Below, piece by piece: positions 9,626-18,843 of a stretch of 51,028 nt of DNA. The DNA is from CAYYNQ01 sp964473105 (GTDB lineage Bacteria > Sumerlaeota > Sumerlaeia > MVZB01), in NCBI GenBank assembly GCA_964473105.1, contig CAYYNQ010000035.1, positions 1 to 51,028 on the forward strand. Reading direction: 5' to 3'. Position 1 is the stretch's first letter. Each line of letters begins with the position of its first letter. The position numbers and the translations under genes were made by a program. Below the pieces are notes generated by a model. That model was not told where the DNA came from. It worked only from the letters and a program-made list of their open reading frames with translations, and searched no databases.

Positions 9626-10708
9626 TCAAAGGTTGATCTCAAGGGGGGCATGGGATGCGGCATTAAGATTGTGCAGTGAAATCTGTTGTGCGAGCTTCCC
9701 GGCAATCTCCATGAACATGGTGCCCGGTTCGGACTCCGGGTTGCCGATCATCACGGGTTTACCGTTGTCACCCCCTTCGCAAACGTTCTTCCCGAACGGA
9801 ACACCACCAAGGAAGGGCAGCCCCAGTTCTGCTGCGACACGTTCACCTCCACCGCTTCCGAACATATGATGTTTCGTGTCACATTCCGTGCAGGTGAACC
9901 AAGACATATTTTCAACAATCCCGAACACGGGTGTATTGGTCTGATGAAACATCTCCAAACCCCGCCGGGCATCCTCAAGTGAAACCAACTGAGGCGTTGT
10001 GACGATAATACACCCCGTGACCTTCACAAGCTGAACCAGCGAAATCTGGACATCCCCGGTCCCTGGAGGGAGATCGACTATCAGGTAATCCAGCTCACCC
10101 CAGTGGACATCCCCGAAAAACTGGCGTATCGCACTGTTGAGCATCGGCCCGCGCCAGACAACCGGCTTGTCCGGTGGAACAAGCAAACCCATCGAGATCA
10201 TCTTCACACCGAACTTCTCGAGGGGAACCATCTTTTTTTCCATCACGGGAGGCTGGGCCCGAAGCCCCATCATTGTGGGAATATTGGGGCCGTAGATGTC
10301 GGCATCAAGCAACCCCACCGTGGCGCCCATTTTTGTCAACGCAACCGACAGGTTCAGTGCCGTCGTTGATTTCCCGACCCCGCCCTTCCCCGAGGCCACT
10401 CCGATGATGTTACGAATACCAGGCGCAAGGTCCCCCTGTTCCACGTTCCGTCCCGAGACATCAGCTGAAAAATCTACCGCAACATCCGGGCAGCCTGCGA
10501 TCTTCGCCAGCGCCTGTTTGATATCGCGCGCGATGATCTCCTTGAGTGGACAGGCTGGAGTGGTCAGCTCAACCTGCACCTTGATCAGATCCTTGGCGAT
10601 CTGCACATCCTTGACCATACCAAGCGTCACAAGATCCTTCTTCAGATCGGGATCATTGACTGTGCGTAGCACGCTCATGACATCATCATGACTGATTATT
10701 TCTGCCAT
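9626..10708 (-). CDS. mrp: Mrp/ApbC iron-sulfur cluster carrier ATPase
   Basis: A 360-aa P-loop ATPase that binds and transfers Fe-S clusters. Residues 1-90 are a MIP18/DUF59 domain (VNDPDLKKDLVTLGMVKDV). The deviant Walker A motif GKGGVGKST is at residues 107-115, followed by DADIYGPNIPTMMG and the VDLPPGTGD switch. The CxxC that bridges a cluster between two subunits is in FTCTECDTKHHMFGSGGG. Length and order match the bacterial Mrp family. It is divergent from the GT-C gene to the right and lies 66 bases before the amidase gene on the same strand. Confidence 0.95.
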   Translation of the reverse strand: MAEIISHDDVMSVLRTVNDPDLKKDLVTLGMVKDVQIAKDLIKVQVELTTPACPLKEIIARDIKQALAKIAGCPDVAVDFSADVSGRNVEQGDLAPGIRNIIGVASGKGGVGKSTTALNLSVALTKMGATVGLLDADIYGPNIPTMMGLRAQPPVMEKKMVPLEKFGVKMISMGLLVPPDKPVVWRGPMLNSAIRQFFGDVHWGELDYLIVDLPPGTGDVQISLVQLVKVTGCIIVTTPQLVSLEDARRGLEMFHQTNTPVFGIVENMSWFTCTECDTKHHMFGSGGGERVAAELGLPFLGGVPFGKNVCEGGDNGKPVMIGNPESEPGTMFMEIAGKLAQQISLHNLNAASHAPLEINL

Positions 10709-11039
10709 CCAGACATACTCCTGTCATGGGCCGAAAGCGGGAAGGGTGAAACTGCCCGTTACAATCCGGGTGACCCGAATGAATATGTCATCATAGACCG
10801 AATATAGCACCTTACGCAAGTCAAGGAATCGTATTGGTCGGGGGGACAAGCCTTACTCCCGCCATGGGGGCCAAACCCCCTTAATGGCAATACACGCATG
10901 AGTAAGCCTGCACACGAAAAGGTTTATTCACAAATATTGAGCTGCTTTGAATAGACTTTATTCCAGCATATGATCATGGAGAAAGCCTAACCGGCATTAA
11001 ATGATTTGGAGAATTGGAAATCCAAGACCATAATGTTCG
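10709..11039. other. 331-base divergent intergenic region with a foldable element
   Basis: No coding signal. It separates mrp (minus) from the GT-C gene (plus), so promoters for both must lie here, but I see no convincing -35/-10 pair. It contains the strongly foldable segment at 10831-10906 described separately. Confidence 0.6.
10831..10906. ncRNA. Candidate structured element (nested and alternative hairpins)
   Basis: The centre is a hairpin with arms GCCATGGGGG (10861-10870) and CCCCC plus ATGGC (10876-10880, 10884-10888), with a TTA bulge and a CCAAA loop. Directly flanking are GTATT (10831-10835) and AATAC (10889-10893), which pair as an outer stem. In competition, CTTACTC (10852-10858) pairs perfectly with GAGTAAG (10900-10906). 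The mutually exclusive stems resemble a regulatory leader, but I cannot match any known riboswitch. It could belong to the leader of either divergent gene, or be a DNA-level palindromic element. Confidence 0.4.
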
Positions 11040-12707
11040 GTGATAACAATGCCCGTGACAATAGAAACAGCGCCCCCCATGAATCAATCCATCCAGTCGC
11101 ATAGCCGGATTCATAACAAGACGATCATCGGCCTGCTCTGCCTCGCATACACGATCATCCTGACAAGAACTGCCTGGATTTGTGATGATGCATATATCAC
11201 CCTGCGAACAGTCGATAATTTCACGCAAGGCCATGGACTTCGCTGGAACCCCCTCGAACGCGTTCAAACCTATACCCATCCACTTTGGTTGTTCCTGTTG
11301 TCCTCCATCCATATCATAACCCGCGAAGTCTATTACACGACAGTGTCCCTTTCAATAATCGTCTCTGTGTCGGCGTTTTTCTTAGTCCTCACGGGATGTC
11401 GACAGTCAATAATCCACACGATAATGTGTGGCACCGCACTGATCTGTTCGAAATCCTTCACAGACTACTCAACATCCGGACTGGAAAACCCATTAACCCA
11501 CCTGCTGCTAGTTATATTCATACTGCTTGTCATGAAAAAGCGTCCCAGCAGGAAATGGTCATTCATCTGTGGCCTCACGGCATGTCTGGGTATCTTGAAT
11601 CGGCTCGATACCATCCTGATTTTTATTCTACCCCTGACTCATTATCTCATTCAGCTACGAAATTTAAAATGCTGGGTGGCGGCTGGACTGGGCTTGTTTC
11701 CACTTGTGGCATGGGAATTATTCTCTCTCATTTATTACGGATTTCCCTTCCCCAATACCGCATATGCGAAACTGATGGGCGACATACCCCTTATGTTAAG
11801 GCTCGATCAGGCATTTTATTCATTTGCATACCTGCTCATCCGCGATCCACAGACAATACTGATCCTGGCCGTGGTCCCTGCTATGGTTCTTTACGCCAAA
11901 ATCAGGGCCTGGATCCCCCTCTGTCTTGGAATTCTGCTATACCTTGCCTATATCATTTGGATCGGCGGCGACTTCATGGGGGGGCGCTTTTTCACGACAC
12001 CTTTCCTGATGGCCGTCATTATGGCTGGTCGACTTCCCGGAAAACGGTTCAAGAAACCCATTGTATATCTCACCACGACCACCATTATCCTCGGTATCAC
12101 CATGCCGCTTTCGCCCCTGAAGTCCGGAAGCGATTACGGCCATAAAAGTGTCTGGCATGGCCGCGATGACAGCGGCGTGAATGATGAACGTGGATTCTAC
12201 TACAACAATTCTGGATTGTTGCGGTCCTCACCTGGAGAAATATTTCCAGACCACGAGTTCGCTCGCCGTGCTCTGGAATTGATCTCGAATGCAGATAAAC
12301 CTGTAATTGTTGCAGACATGGGGCCGGAGGGTTATGCAGGCTACTTCGGCGGAAAGAGGCTGCATCTGGTGGACCACTACGGCCTAGTTGATCCCCTGAT
12401 CGCCCGGCTGCCCGGCATCTGGCTTGACAAATGGAGGACCGGCCATACCCACAGGATGGTCCCAAGGGGTTACCTCAAGACGCTCCGGACCGGGCAAAAC
12501 CAAATCGAAAACCTAAATCTGGCTAAGTGGTACGACCACGTACTAGACCTGACACGAAGTCCGTTGACCGCCCCGGGCCGCATCCGTGAGATAATCCGCT
12601 TCAACCTAGGTGAATATGATCATCTACTGCAAAATATCCCTGTTAAAGACCTGGAATATTTTCCGGGCACACGGGAGTATTTTAAGGACCCCTCGAAAAT
12701 TCCGTAA
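11040..12707 (+). CDS. GT-C family membrane glycosyltransferase, AftB-like
   Basis: A 555-aa protein with an N-terminal membrane helix, a first periplasmic loop holding the Asp pair D49-D50 (ICDDAYITLR), then GHGLRWN and ERVQTYTHPLW. This signature is the one seen in mycobacterial AftB-type arabinofuranosyltransferases and their homologues. Some ten membrane segments follow up to residue ~350, then a soluble C-terminal domain. Such enzymes use polyprenyl-phosphate sugars and act on the periplasmic side. Donor and acceptor are unknown here. The start is uncertain: GTG 11040, ATG 11049 and ATG 11079 are all in frame and none has a clear ribosome-binding site. Confidence 0.75.
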   Translation: MITMPVTIETAPPMNQSIQSHSRIHNKTIIGLLCLAYTIILTRTAWICDDAYITLRTVDNFTQGHGLRWNPLERVQTYTHPLWLFLLSSIHIITREVYYTTVSLSIIVSVSAFFLVLTGCRQSIIHTIMCGTALICSKSFTDYSTSGLENPLTHLLLVIFILLVMKKRPSRKWSFICGLTACLGILNRLDTILIFILPLTHYLIQLRNLKCWVAAGLGLFPLVAWELFSLIYYGFPFPNTAYAKLMGDIPLMLRLDQAFYSFAYLLIRDPQTILILAVVPAMVLYAKIRAWIPLCLGILLYLAYIIWIGGDFMGGRFFTTPFLMAVIMAGRLPGKRFKKPIVYLTTTTIILGITMPLSPLKSGSDYGHKSVWHGRDDSGVNDERGFYYNNSGLLRSSPGEIFPDHEFARRALELISNADKPVIVADMGPEGYAGYFGGKRLHLVDHYGLVDPLIARLPGIWLDKWRTGHTHRMVPRGYLKTLRTGQNQIENLNLAKWYDHVLDLTRSPLTAPGRIREIIRFNLGEYDHLLQNIPVKDLEYFPGTREYFKDPSKIP

Positions 12708-12758
12708 CAAATCGTTTTCGCCCAAGACCCCAAACGCACGGAAAAATGGAACGACAGG

Positions 12759-13625
12759 TTATTCCTGCCCCAACTCCTGTCCAAGGTAACGCTGAAGCGC
12801 ATCTCTCCATGGCCTGAGTGGACCACCATGTAACGCTGAAAATTTTTCTTGTGATAACCTTGAGTTAAACGGGCGTTTTGCAAGATTTGGATATTGATCA
12901 CTGCTGCACGGCCGAATTTCACATTCCAGCCCCAACTTCCCGACGATCTCGCATGCCACTTCATACCAAGAACCATAACCGCTGTTGACAACATGATAAA
13001 AACCCGTCGCCCGGTTCAGGACCAGCGTCCGCAAACCTGCCGCAATATCCTCAACCCAGCAGGGTGCACCGACCTGATCCTCAACCACATCCAGACTTTT
13101 CGCCTCTCTGGCAAGGCGACAAATCGTATCTACAAAATTATTCCCGCTGCTCCCGTAAAGCCACTGCGTCCGAACCACACACCAGCCAAAGTCGCCCGGG
13201 TCCCCCAAGCCCGTCAGGCAACGTTCACCTTCAAGTTTGGTTTGACCATAAACAGATTTTGGAGCGAATGCATCAACCGGCGCATCCTCCGGCCAGGCCG
13301 ATTCGCCTTCGCCACTAAAGACATAATCTGTACTGATTATGATGACATGGATACCATGACGTGAGCAGATCTCACCGAGCAGGGCCACTGCTTCGCAGTT
13401 CAGTTTATGGGCAGCATCCGGTTCTGATTCGGCTTGGTCCACCGCGGTATAGGCGGCACAGTTGATGACTGTTGCTGGTTTATGCTGCTCCAGAATCGTC
13501 TCGATATGCTCACGGCAGGTAATATCACAATCACGGCGGGAAAGTGGGATCGCATCATCGCCAAACTGCGAGGCAACCGCCCTGCCCAGCATGCCTCCTG
13601 CCCCTGTGATCAAAACCTTATTCAC
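12759..13625 (-). CDS. rfbD: dTDP-4-dehydrorhamnose reductase
   Basis: RfbD/RmlD catalyses the last step to dTDP-L-rhamnose with NAD(P)H. The Rossmann motif TGAGGMLG is at the very N-terminus, STDYVFSGE follows mid-protein, and the catalytic YxxxK is in YGQTKLEGE. The open frame extends upstream to 13811, but that would add 62 residues with no homology and would overlap the divergent moeB start. A GTG at 13625, just before NKVLITGAGG, gives 288 aa, the usual size. No rfbA, B or C genes are nearby, so the rest of the rhamnose pathway must lie elsewhere. Confidence 0.88.
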   Translation of the reverse strand: MNKVLITGAGGMLGRAVASQFGDDAIPLSRRDCDITCREHIETILEQHKPATVINCAAYTAVDQAESEPDAAHKLNCEAVALLGEICSRHGIHVIIISTDYVFSGEGESAWPEDAPVDAFAPKSVYGQTKLEGERCLTGLGDPGDFGWCVVRTQWLYGSSGNNFVDTICRLAREAKSLDVVEDQVGAPCWVEDIAAGLRTLVLNRATGFYHVVNSGYGSWYEVACEIVGKLGLECEIRPCSSDQYPNLAKRPFNSRLSQEKFSALHGGPLRPWRDALQRYLGQELGQE

Positions 13626-13791
13626 GTTCCATATCCGGATAATCAACCATCCCCTAAAAACATTCAAAGGCAAGATATAAAATTTAGCCCCCAAAACTCC
13701 ATAAAAACCAGTATCCGGAACGTCATCGATACCTTCCGAAATCCTTCGATTTATGTTCGACTGAATCCATGATCTGATACATAATTGGACA

Positions 13792-14997
13792 ATGGAGACA
13801 CATGGATTCACGCCCGGAGAGTTCGCACGTTACGAACGTCAAATGATCCTGCCTGAAATAGGAATAGAGGGCCAGACCCGTCTGCACAAGGCCGCCGTGC
13901 TCATAGTTGGCGCAGGCGGCCTCGGGTCACCGGCCGCACTCTACCTCTCAACTGCAGGCATTGGGCGGATCGGCTTGGTTGATTTTGACCGGATTGACAT
14001 CAGCAACCTACAGCGTCAGGTACTCTATACCGACCGCGATATCGGACAGCCCAAGCTGATCGCCGCAAAAAAACGGCTCATGGAGCATAATCCGCATATC
14101 AAAATCGACTTGCATGAGGAAAAACTGGTTGCTGATAATGTCCGCCGAATATTCAGTTGCTACGATCTGGTCCTTGACGGAACGGATAATTTTGCAACCC
14201 GATACCTAGTTAACGACACATGCGTTATGATGGGTATTCCCAATATCCACGGCAGCGTCTATCGTTTCGAAGGTCAGGTCTCTGTCTTCGCGCTGACGGG
14301 AAACCATTGGTCAACCCTGTCGGATTCCAGATCACCCCACACCCCCCTGAACGGACCGTGTTACCGCTGTCTCTATCCAAAACCACCCAGCCCGGGAACG
14401 GTACCCAGTTGTACCGAAGGCGGGGTCCTGGGAATCCTGCCGGGAATTATTGGATTGATTCAGGCGACCGAAACAATCAAACTGTTGCTACGCAGGGGCG
14501 ATTGCCTCGCCGGGCGCCTGCTGGTGTTCGATGCACTCAGGATGAAATTTCGTGAACTGAAAATTACACGAGATCCCGAATGTCCGGTCTGCAGCGACAA
14601 ACCGGTGATGACCGAACCCGCTGACATGGGCGGGCCGTGTCCGTTTCCCGGACAGGAGCATAAAATGAACCAACCCCCGATCCGTGAACTGGAAGTTACT
14701 CAGGTCAAGGAGAAACTTGAGAGTAACGACCCTCCATTGGTCCTCGATGTGAGGGAGCACGAGGAACTCGCGATCTGTAAGCTAGACCCGGCACAACACA
14801 TCCCTCTCGGGGAACTGGAGGCACGATTTTCAGAACTGCCCGATGACCGGGAGATCATCGTCTACTGCCGTATGGGGGGGCGCAGTGCCATGGCAACACA
14901 GTTCCTCCAGTCGCAGGGCCATGAAAATGTCTACAACATGACTGGTGGTATCTTGGCGTGGTCTGCCGAGATCGACCCCACGATGGCACAGTATTGA
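13792..14997 (+). CDS. moeB: MoeB/ThiF-type adenylyltransferase fused to a rhodanese domain (MoeZ-like)
   Basis: This 401-aa protein adenylates the C-terminal Gly-Gly of MoaD (and perhaps ThiS-like carriers) and then thiolates it. The E1-like domain has the ATP loop GAGGLGSPAALYL, NLQRQ and DGTDNF. Zinc Cys pairs are C190/C193 (CYRC) and C264/C267 (CPVC), and Cys207 lies in the conserved SCTEGGVLG segment. From ~residue 300 a rhodanese domain follows with LVLDVREHEE and the persulfide Cys359 in YCRMGGRS. The fusion means sulfur transfer is built in. It heads the molybdopterin run moeB-moaA-moaD-moaE with short gaps. Confidence 0.93.
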   Translation: METHGFTPGEFARYERQMILPEIGIEGQTRLHKAAVLIVGAGGLGSPAALYLSTAGIGRIGLVDFDRIDISNLQRQVLYTDRDIGQPKLIAAKKRLMEHNPHIKIDLHEEKLVADNVRRIFSCYDLVLDGTDNFATRYLVNDTCVMMGIPNIHGSVYRFEGQVSVFALTGNHWSTLSDSRSPHTPLNGPCYRCLYPKPPSPGTVPSCTEGGVLGILPGIIGLIQATETIKLLLRRGDCLAGRLLVFDALRMKFRELKITRDPECPVCSDKPVMTEPADMGGPCPFPGQEHKMNQPPIRELEVTQVKEKLESNDPPLVLDVREHEELAICKLDPAQHIPLGELEARFSELPDDREIIVYCRMGGRSAMATQFLQSQGHENVYNMTGGILAWSAEIDPTMAQY

Positions 14998-15009
14998 AGC
15001 CCGACAGGC

Positions 15010-16047
15010 ATGCTGGATCCAGAGGCGGGACTCCATATGATAGGTCAACATAATTACAAACTCGATCCGCTAGTGGACCGTTTTGGACGGATCCATAGCT
15101 ATCTGCGCATCTCCGTGATTGAACGCTGCAACCTGCGCTGCCTCTACTGCATGCCGGCCGACGGCATCGATTTGAAGCCACGCGAACACCTACTGAGTCT
15201 CGAGGAAATCCTGAGGATAACCTGCCTTTTCACAAGAATGGGCATCACCAAAGTCCGGATTACCGGTGGCGAGCCGCTTATCCGGCGCAATCTGGAATGG
15301 CTAATTGGGCAAATTGCCGACATAGATGGCATTCAGGCAATAGCCATGACAACCAATGCAACCCTGCTCGCTAAAAAAGCGGACGTATTGCGCAGGGCGG
15401 GGCTGCAACAGCTTAACATCAGCTTGGATACGCTCAGGCCCGAACGCTTTCAACAGATGACGCTACGCGATGAATTTGGCAATACCATGAGGGGGATCGA
15501 AACCGCGCTCGACGAGGGTTTCCGGCCTCTCAAGATCAACGCGGTGATCATGGGCGGAATTAACGATGATGAAATCCTCGATATGGTTGAATTTGTACGC
15601 GATAAGCCGATAAACATACGGTTCATTGAATATATGCCGTTCAAGGGCAATGGCTGGTGCCGTGCCGAACTTGTCAGTTTCGCCGAAATGCGGAAGCGGA
15701 TCCTGAAACGCTATGATCTAATCCCGGTTGATTCGGGAGACCCGTCCGATGTCGCCAAAGATTTCTGCATCCGTGGATTTGAGGGCAAGGTCAGTTTCAT
15801 CACGTCAATGACCCAGGAATTCTGCAGCGGTTGCAACCGGATTCGGCTGCTGGCCGACGGGTCGATCAAGTCCTGCCTTTTCCATGAACCCGAGGAAAAC
15901 CTGCGTGATGCACTTCGACGGGGGGCAGGCGATGGAAAGCTCGAGCAACTCATCCGCTCGTCGATTGAACAAAAAATTGAGAAACACGAGCCTATGGATG
16001 AACTGGAATCCGTGGTTGATCGTAGTATGATAGAGATCGGAGGATGA
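15010..16047 (+). CDS. moaA: GTP 3',8-cyclase MoaA (radical SAM)
   Basis: MoaA starts molybdopterin synthesis by converting GTP, with radical SAM chemistry, to the precursor that MoaC turns into cPMP. The N-terminal cluster is C40-x3-C44-x2-C47 (CNLRCLYC). The C-terminal cluster ligands are C272, C275 and C289 (FCSGCNRIRLLADGSIKSC). The protein ends in IGG, matching the functional Gly-Gly tail of the family. It begins 12 bases after moeB; ATG 15037 is an alternative in-frame start with a purine-rich stretch before it. No moaC is found in the window. Confidence 0.96.
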   Translation: MLDPEAGLHMIGQHNYKLDPLVDRFGRIHSYLRISVIERCNLRCLYCMPADGIDLKPREHLLSLEEILRITCLFTRMGITKVRITGGEPLIRRNLEWLIGQIADIDGIQAIAMTTNATLLAKKADVLRRAGLQQLNISLDTLRPERFQQMTLRDEFGNTMRGIETALDEGFRPLKINAVIMGGINDDEILDMVEFVRDKPINIRFIEYMPFKGNGWCRAELVSFAEMRKRILKRYDLIPVDSGDPSDVAKDFCIRGFEGKVSFITSMTQEFCSGCNRIRLLADGSIKSCLFHEPEENLRDALRRGAGDGKLEQLIRSSIEQKIEKHEPMDELESVVDRSMIEIGG

Positions 16048-16053
16048 AATGGG

Positions 16054-16293
16054 ATGAAGATTTCTGTTCAGTATTACGCCATTCTGCGGGAACAACGCGG
16101 GCTATCGGATGAGGAGCTCGAGGTCTCAACACAGACCGTCTCGGAACTGTATGCTACCCTGAAAAACAAGCATCGCTTCTCACTCGATGCGGACTCTCTC
16201 CGTGTAGCGGTCAATGATGAGTTTGTGAAATGGGAACAGGTTCTTGACAATGACGACCGGGTGACTTTCATCCCCCCAGTCGCAGGAGGTTAG
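16054..16293 (+). CDS. moaD: Molybdopterin synthase sulfur carrier subunit MoaD
   Basis: A 79-aa ubiquitin-fold protein ending in PPVAGG; the terminal Gly-Gly is adenylated by MoeB and then carries the thiocarboxylate used by MoaE. The beginning (MKISVQYYAILREQRG) and RVTFIPPVAGG at the end are typical. Its start is 6 bases after the moaA stop, and the GGAGG at that stop serves as its ribosome-binding site, which suggests translational coupling. Confidence 0.95.
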   Translation: MKISVQYYAILREQRGLSDEELEVSTQTVSELYATLKNKHRFSLDADSLRVAVNDEFVKWEQVLDNDDRVTFIPPVAGG

Positions 16294-16304
16294 CTGATTC
16301 GAAA

Positions 16305-16757
16305 ATGTTTTTCATGATTGAAGAAAATCCACTTCATCCGCATGAACTGCATGATCAGCTAACGAATCAGGCCTGTGGAGGGTATGCCTCATTTGAAGGC
16401 TGGGTGCGCAAACAACACAACGGTCGTATGGTTACAGGACTCGAATATGAAGCGCATATTGAATTGGCGAAAAGTGAGGGCATACGTGTCTTGAAAGAAT
16501 CATCTGATCTGTTTGATATCTGTGACTGCGCATGTGCTCACCGCATCGGAAAGCTGGAACTGGGCGAGATCGCGGTCTGGGTCGGTGTCAGCGCAACTCA
16601 CCGTGATGCGGCATTCGCAGCCTGTCGCTTTATTATTGACGAGGTCAAACAACGCTTGCCGATCTGGAAGAAGGAATTTTTCCGGGGCGGCAACACAAAC
16701 TGGGTCAATTGTGAAAAATTATCAGAAACCAATGAAACAGAATATGGGATACAATAA
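16305..16757 (+). CDS. moaE: Molybdopterin synthase catalytic subunit MoaE
   Basis: MoaE uses two MoaD thiocarboxylates to convert cPMP into molybdopterin. The 150-aa protein has the family landmarks GGYASFEGWVRKQHNGRMVTGLEYEAH, then AHRIGKLELGEIAVWVGVSATHRDAAFAACRFIIDEVKQRLPIWKKEFF, with the catalytic Lys in the WKKE segment. It follows moaD by 11 bases in the same run. Length is normal. Confidence 0.95.
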   Translation: MFFMIEENPLHPHELHDQLTNQACGGYASFEGWVRKQHNGRMVTGLEYEAHIELAKSEGIRVLKESSDLFDICDCACAHRIGKLELGEIAVWVGVSATHRDAAFAACRFIIDEVKQRLPIWKKEFFRGGNTNWVNCEKLSETNETEYGIQ

Positions 16758-16992
16758 CGGCACCCCAGTTTGATTGAATCCTACGAAGACATAGGCCCGA
16801 CTTCCCATAACTCCAACCAGCAGCAGCAGGAGTGGACGTCCACAGAGGTCCATGAACAAGGGTTCACACAAAGACATATCCAAGTCCATCATAACAAAGC
16901 CCGGAGTTGCCCCGGATCCAAGATGACATACCTGAAACCTGATTAAGAAGGTCCTGATTGACTTCCTGTATGAATAGGGGATTGATAGGAGT

Positions 16993-17892
16993 ATGTTGGA
17001 CCTATCAGCTGTCAAGCGCGCCCGACCGGTATATCGGTATGCACCAAGCCCAACCGGGAGACTCCACCTCGGGAATCTACGCACAGCCCTGCTTGTCTGG
17101 CAGGAATGCCGAAACAGCAGGGGGATTTTCATTCTCAGGATTGAGGATCTGGATCCACCCCGCACATTACCCGACGCAGAAGAGAAGATGATTGAGGACC
17201 TGCGCTGGCTGGGGATCGACTGGGATGAAGGCCCCGATAAAAATGGAGCCGCCGCTCCATACCACCAGTCCAAACGTTCCGAAATTTACGAATCGGCCAT
17301 GAAATTGCTTCAGGATCGCCAATTAACATTTCACTGCAACTGCAGCCGAAGGAAATTGAGGATCGCCAGCGCCCCACACATCGGCGAGGAAGCCCCACCC
17401 TACCCCGGAACCTGTCGAAACCGGGAATCCCGACAACCAGCCGACCATCATGCTGACACAGCAGTCCGGCTGAATATCACAGGGTTTCCACCGATCGAGT
17501 TCATGGACCATCGACTGGGGTTTCAATGCTTTGAACTGAAAAACCTTTGCGGCGATTTCATCATCCGTCGCCGCGATGGACCATGGGCATACCAGTTCGC
17601 CTGTGCCATCGATGATGCGATCATGGGAGTTACCCACGTCATCCGTGGAGCTGATCTGCTTTCAAGTACGCCCAGACAACTCGCGATCATCCGACTGCTC
17701 CAAATGCAGGAACCCAGGTATGCCCACCTGCCACTTGTAGTTGACAGACAAGGACGACGGATGTCCAAACGGATCGACTCCTCTTCGCTTGATAGCCTGC
17801 GCAATGCTGGCATGAATCCCGAAGATGCCCGTCAATTTATTCTCGACCTGCCGGTCTCAACCCCTGTTCCTTCCGGATCCATAATTCATTAA
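16993..17892 (+). CDS. gluQ: Glutamyl-Q tRNA(Asp) synthetase
   Basis: GluQRS is a shortened GluRS without an anticodon-binding domain that attaches glutamate to queuosine in tRNA(Asp). At 299 aa it has the expected length. The HIGH-type motif is HLGN (25-28) inside YAPSPTGRLHLGN, and RIEDLDPPR follows. The zinc ligands specific to this group are C115, C117, Y137 and C141 (HCNCS ... YPGTCR). The KMSKS-type motif is RMSKR (256-260). An AGGAG lies only one base before ATG 16993, which is unusually tight; TTG 16996 is a possible alternative. The 235 bases before it hold nothing that I recognise. Confidence 0.9.
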   Translation: MLDLSAVKRARPVYRYAPSPTGRLHLGNLRTALLVWQECRNSRGIFILRIEDLDPPRTLPDAEEKMIEDLRWLGIDWDEGPDKNGAAAPYHQSKRSEIYESAMKLLQDRQLTFHCNCSRRKLRIASAPHIGEEAPPYPGTCRNRESRQPADHHADTAVRLNITGFPPIEFMDHRLGFQCFELKNLCGDFIIRRRDGPWAYQFACAIDDAIMGVTHVIRGADLLSSTPRQLAIIRLLQMQEPRYAHLPLVVDRQGRRMSKRIDSSSLDSLRNAGMNPEDARQFILDLPVSTPVPSGSIIH

Positions 17893-18011
17893 ATTGTTGA
17901 ATTCATACAGCACTTCCAACCCCGTTACGGTTGCCAAACAGCTAATCATGAACCGCAATACACAGACAGAATATTGCCACCGCTCGGAATTTTCACTAAT
18001 GTTCAGGTGAT

Positions 18012-18843
18012 ATGGATCATATTACCGCGGACTACTTCGGTCATGGATATTATGCCCTCTGCCGCGATACCCTGCTGCCACGCCAACAAACCGACGCAGA
18101 ATGTGCGTTTATTCTCAAAATAATCAGGCCGAAGAAGGGTCGTCGATGGCTCGATATCCCCTGTGCTTATGGAAGACACCTCTTCTCTCTAGCAGGCCTT
18201 GAATCCAAGCTGCAACTGCATGGCGCTGACATTAATCTTACGTACATGTCAGAACCCGGACTGCAGGATTGTGCAACACGGACCTGCTGCTCGATGGAAC
18301 GACTTCCATACCGGAACGGGAGTTTTGATGTCCTCCTAAATCTCCTCAACAGCTTTGGCTATGATCCTCCCCAGGAGGATGGAGACGACAAACAATCTAG
18401 GCCTTTCCTCAATATTCTGCATGAGTTCAACCGCGTTCTGAAAACCGGGGGATATCTTGTCCTCGATCTGCCGAACCGCCGACCCATGATCAGACTCGCG
18501 CGAGAAAAGCCGGTGATACGATATTGTGTCGATCAGTACGAGACCATCGAGACGTTCATTTGGGAGGCAGGGCGTCAATCCATCATCAATTCCACCGTTT
18601 GGAAAATGGCCTGGTGGACGTGAAACCGGACATTATGCGCTCAGGCTTTTCACCCCAAGCCAGATTCAAAATCTCTTGAGCCGCGGCGGCTTCACCATCG
18701 ATCACCTCAGCGGTGATTTTTCAGGGTCGGAATTCGCCCCCTGGCACTCGGATAGAATGCTGATGATCACGCGCAAACTGGGCCCAAAAGGTATAAGATT
18801 AAAAATATCGGCCGATTTGGACTTACCTAAGCCCAGTTTTTGA
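18012..18843 (+). CDS. Class I SAM-dependent methyltransferase, interrupted by a frameshift
   Basis: The first frame (18012-18623, 203 aa) has a methyltransferase core: RWLDIPCAYGRHLFSLA is the SAM-binding glycine loop (motif I, with GAD.N as motif II), RLPYRNGSFDVLLNLLNSFGY is the post-II region and LKTGGYLVLDLPNRR is motif III. It then breaks off at WKMAWWT. The frame one base further on continues with GGRETGHYALRLFTPSQIQNLLSRGGFTIDH to 18843, which is the normal C-terminus of such enzymes. Removing one base near 18608 would join the halves as WKM-P-GGRETG and give ~276 aa. This is either a real mutation or a sequencing error. The substrate is unknown. Confidence 0.75.

Noticed and set aside
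13626..13811. Upstream extension of rfbD to 13811
   Set aside because: It adds 62 residues before the Rossmann motif and would overlap the divergent moeB start; GTG 13625 gives the normal length.
16722..17273. 183-codon minus-strand frame over the start of gluQ
   Set aside because: gluQ has clear synthetase motifs on the plus strand; the minus frame is low in protein-like signal.
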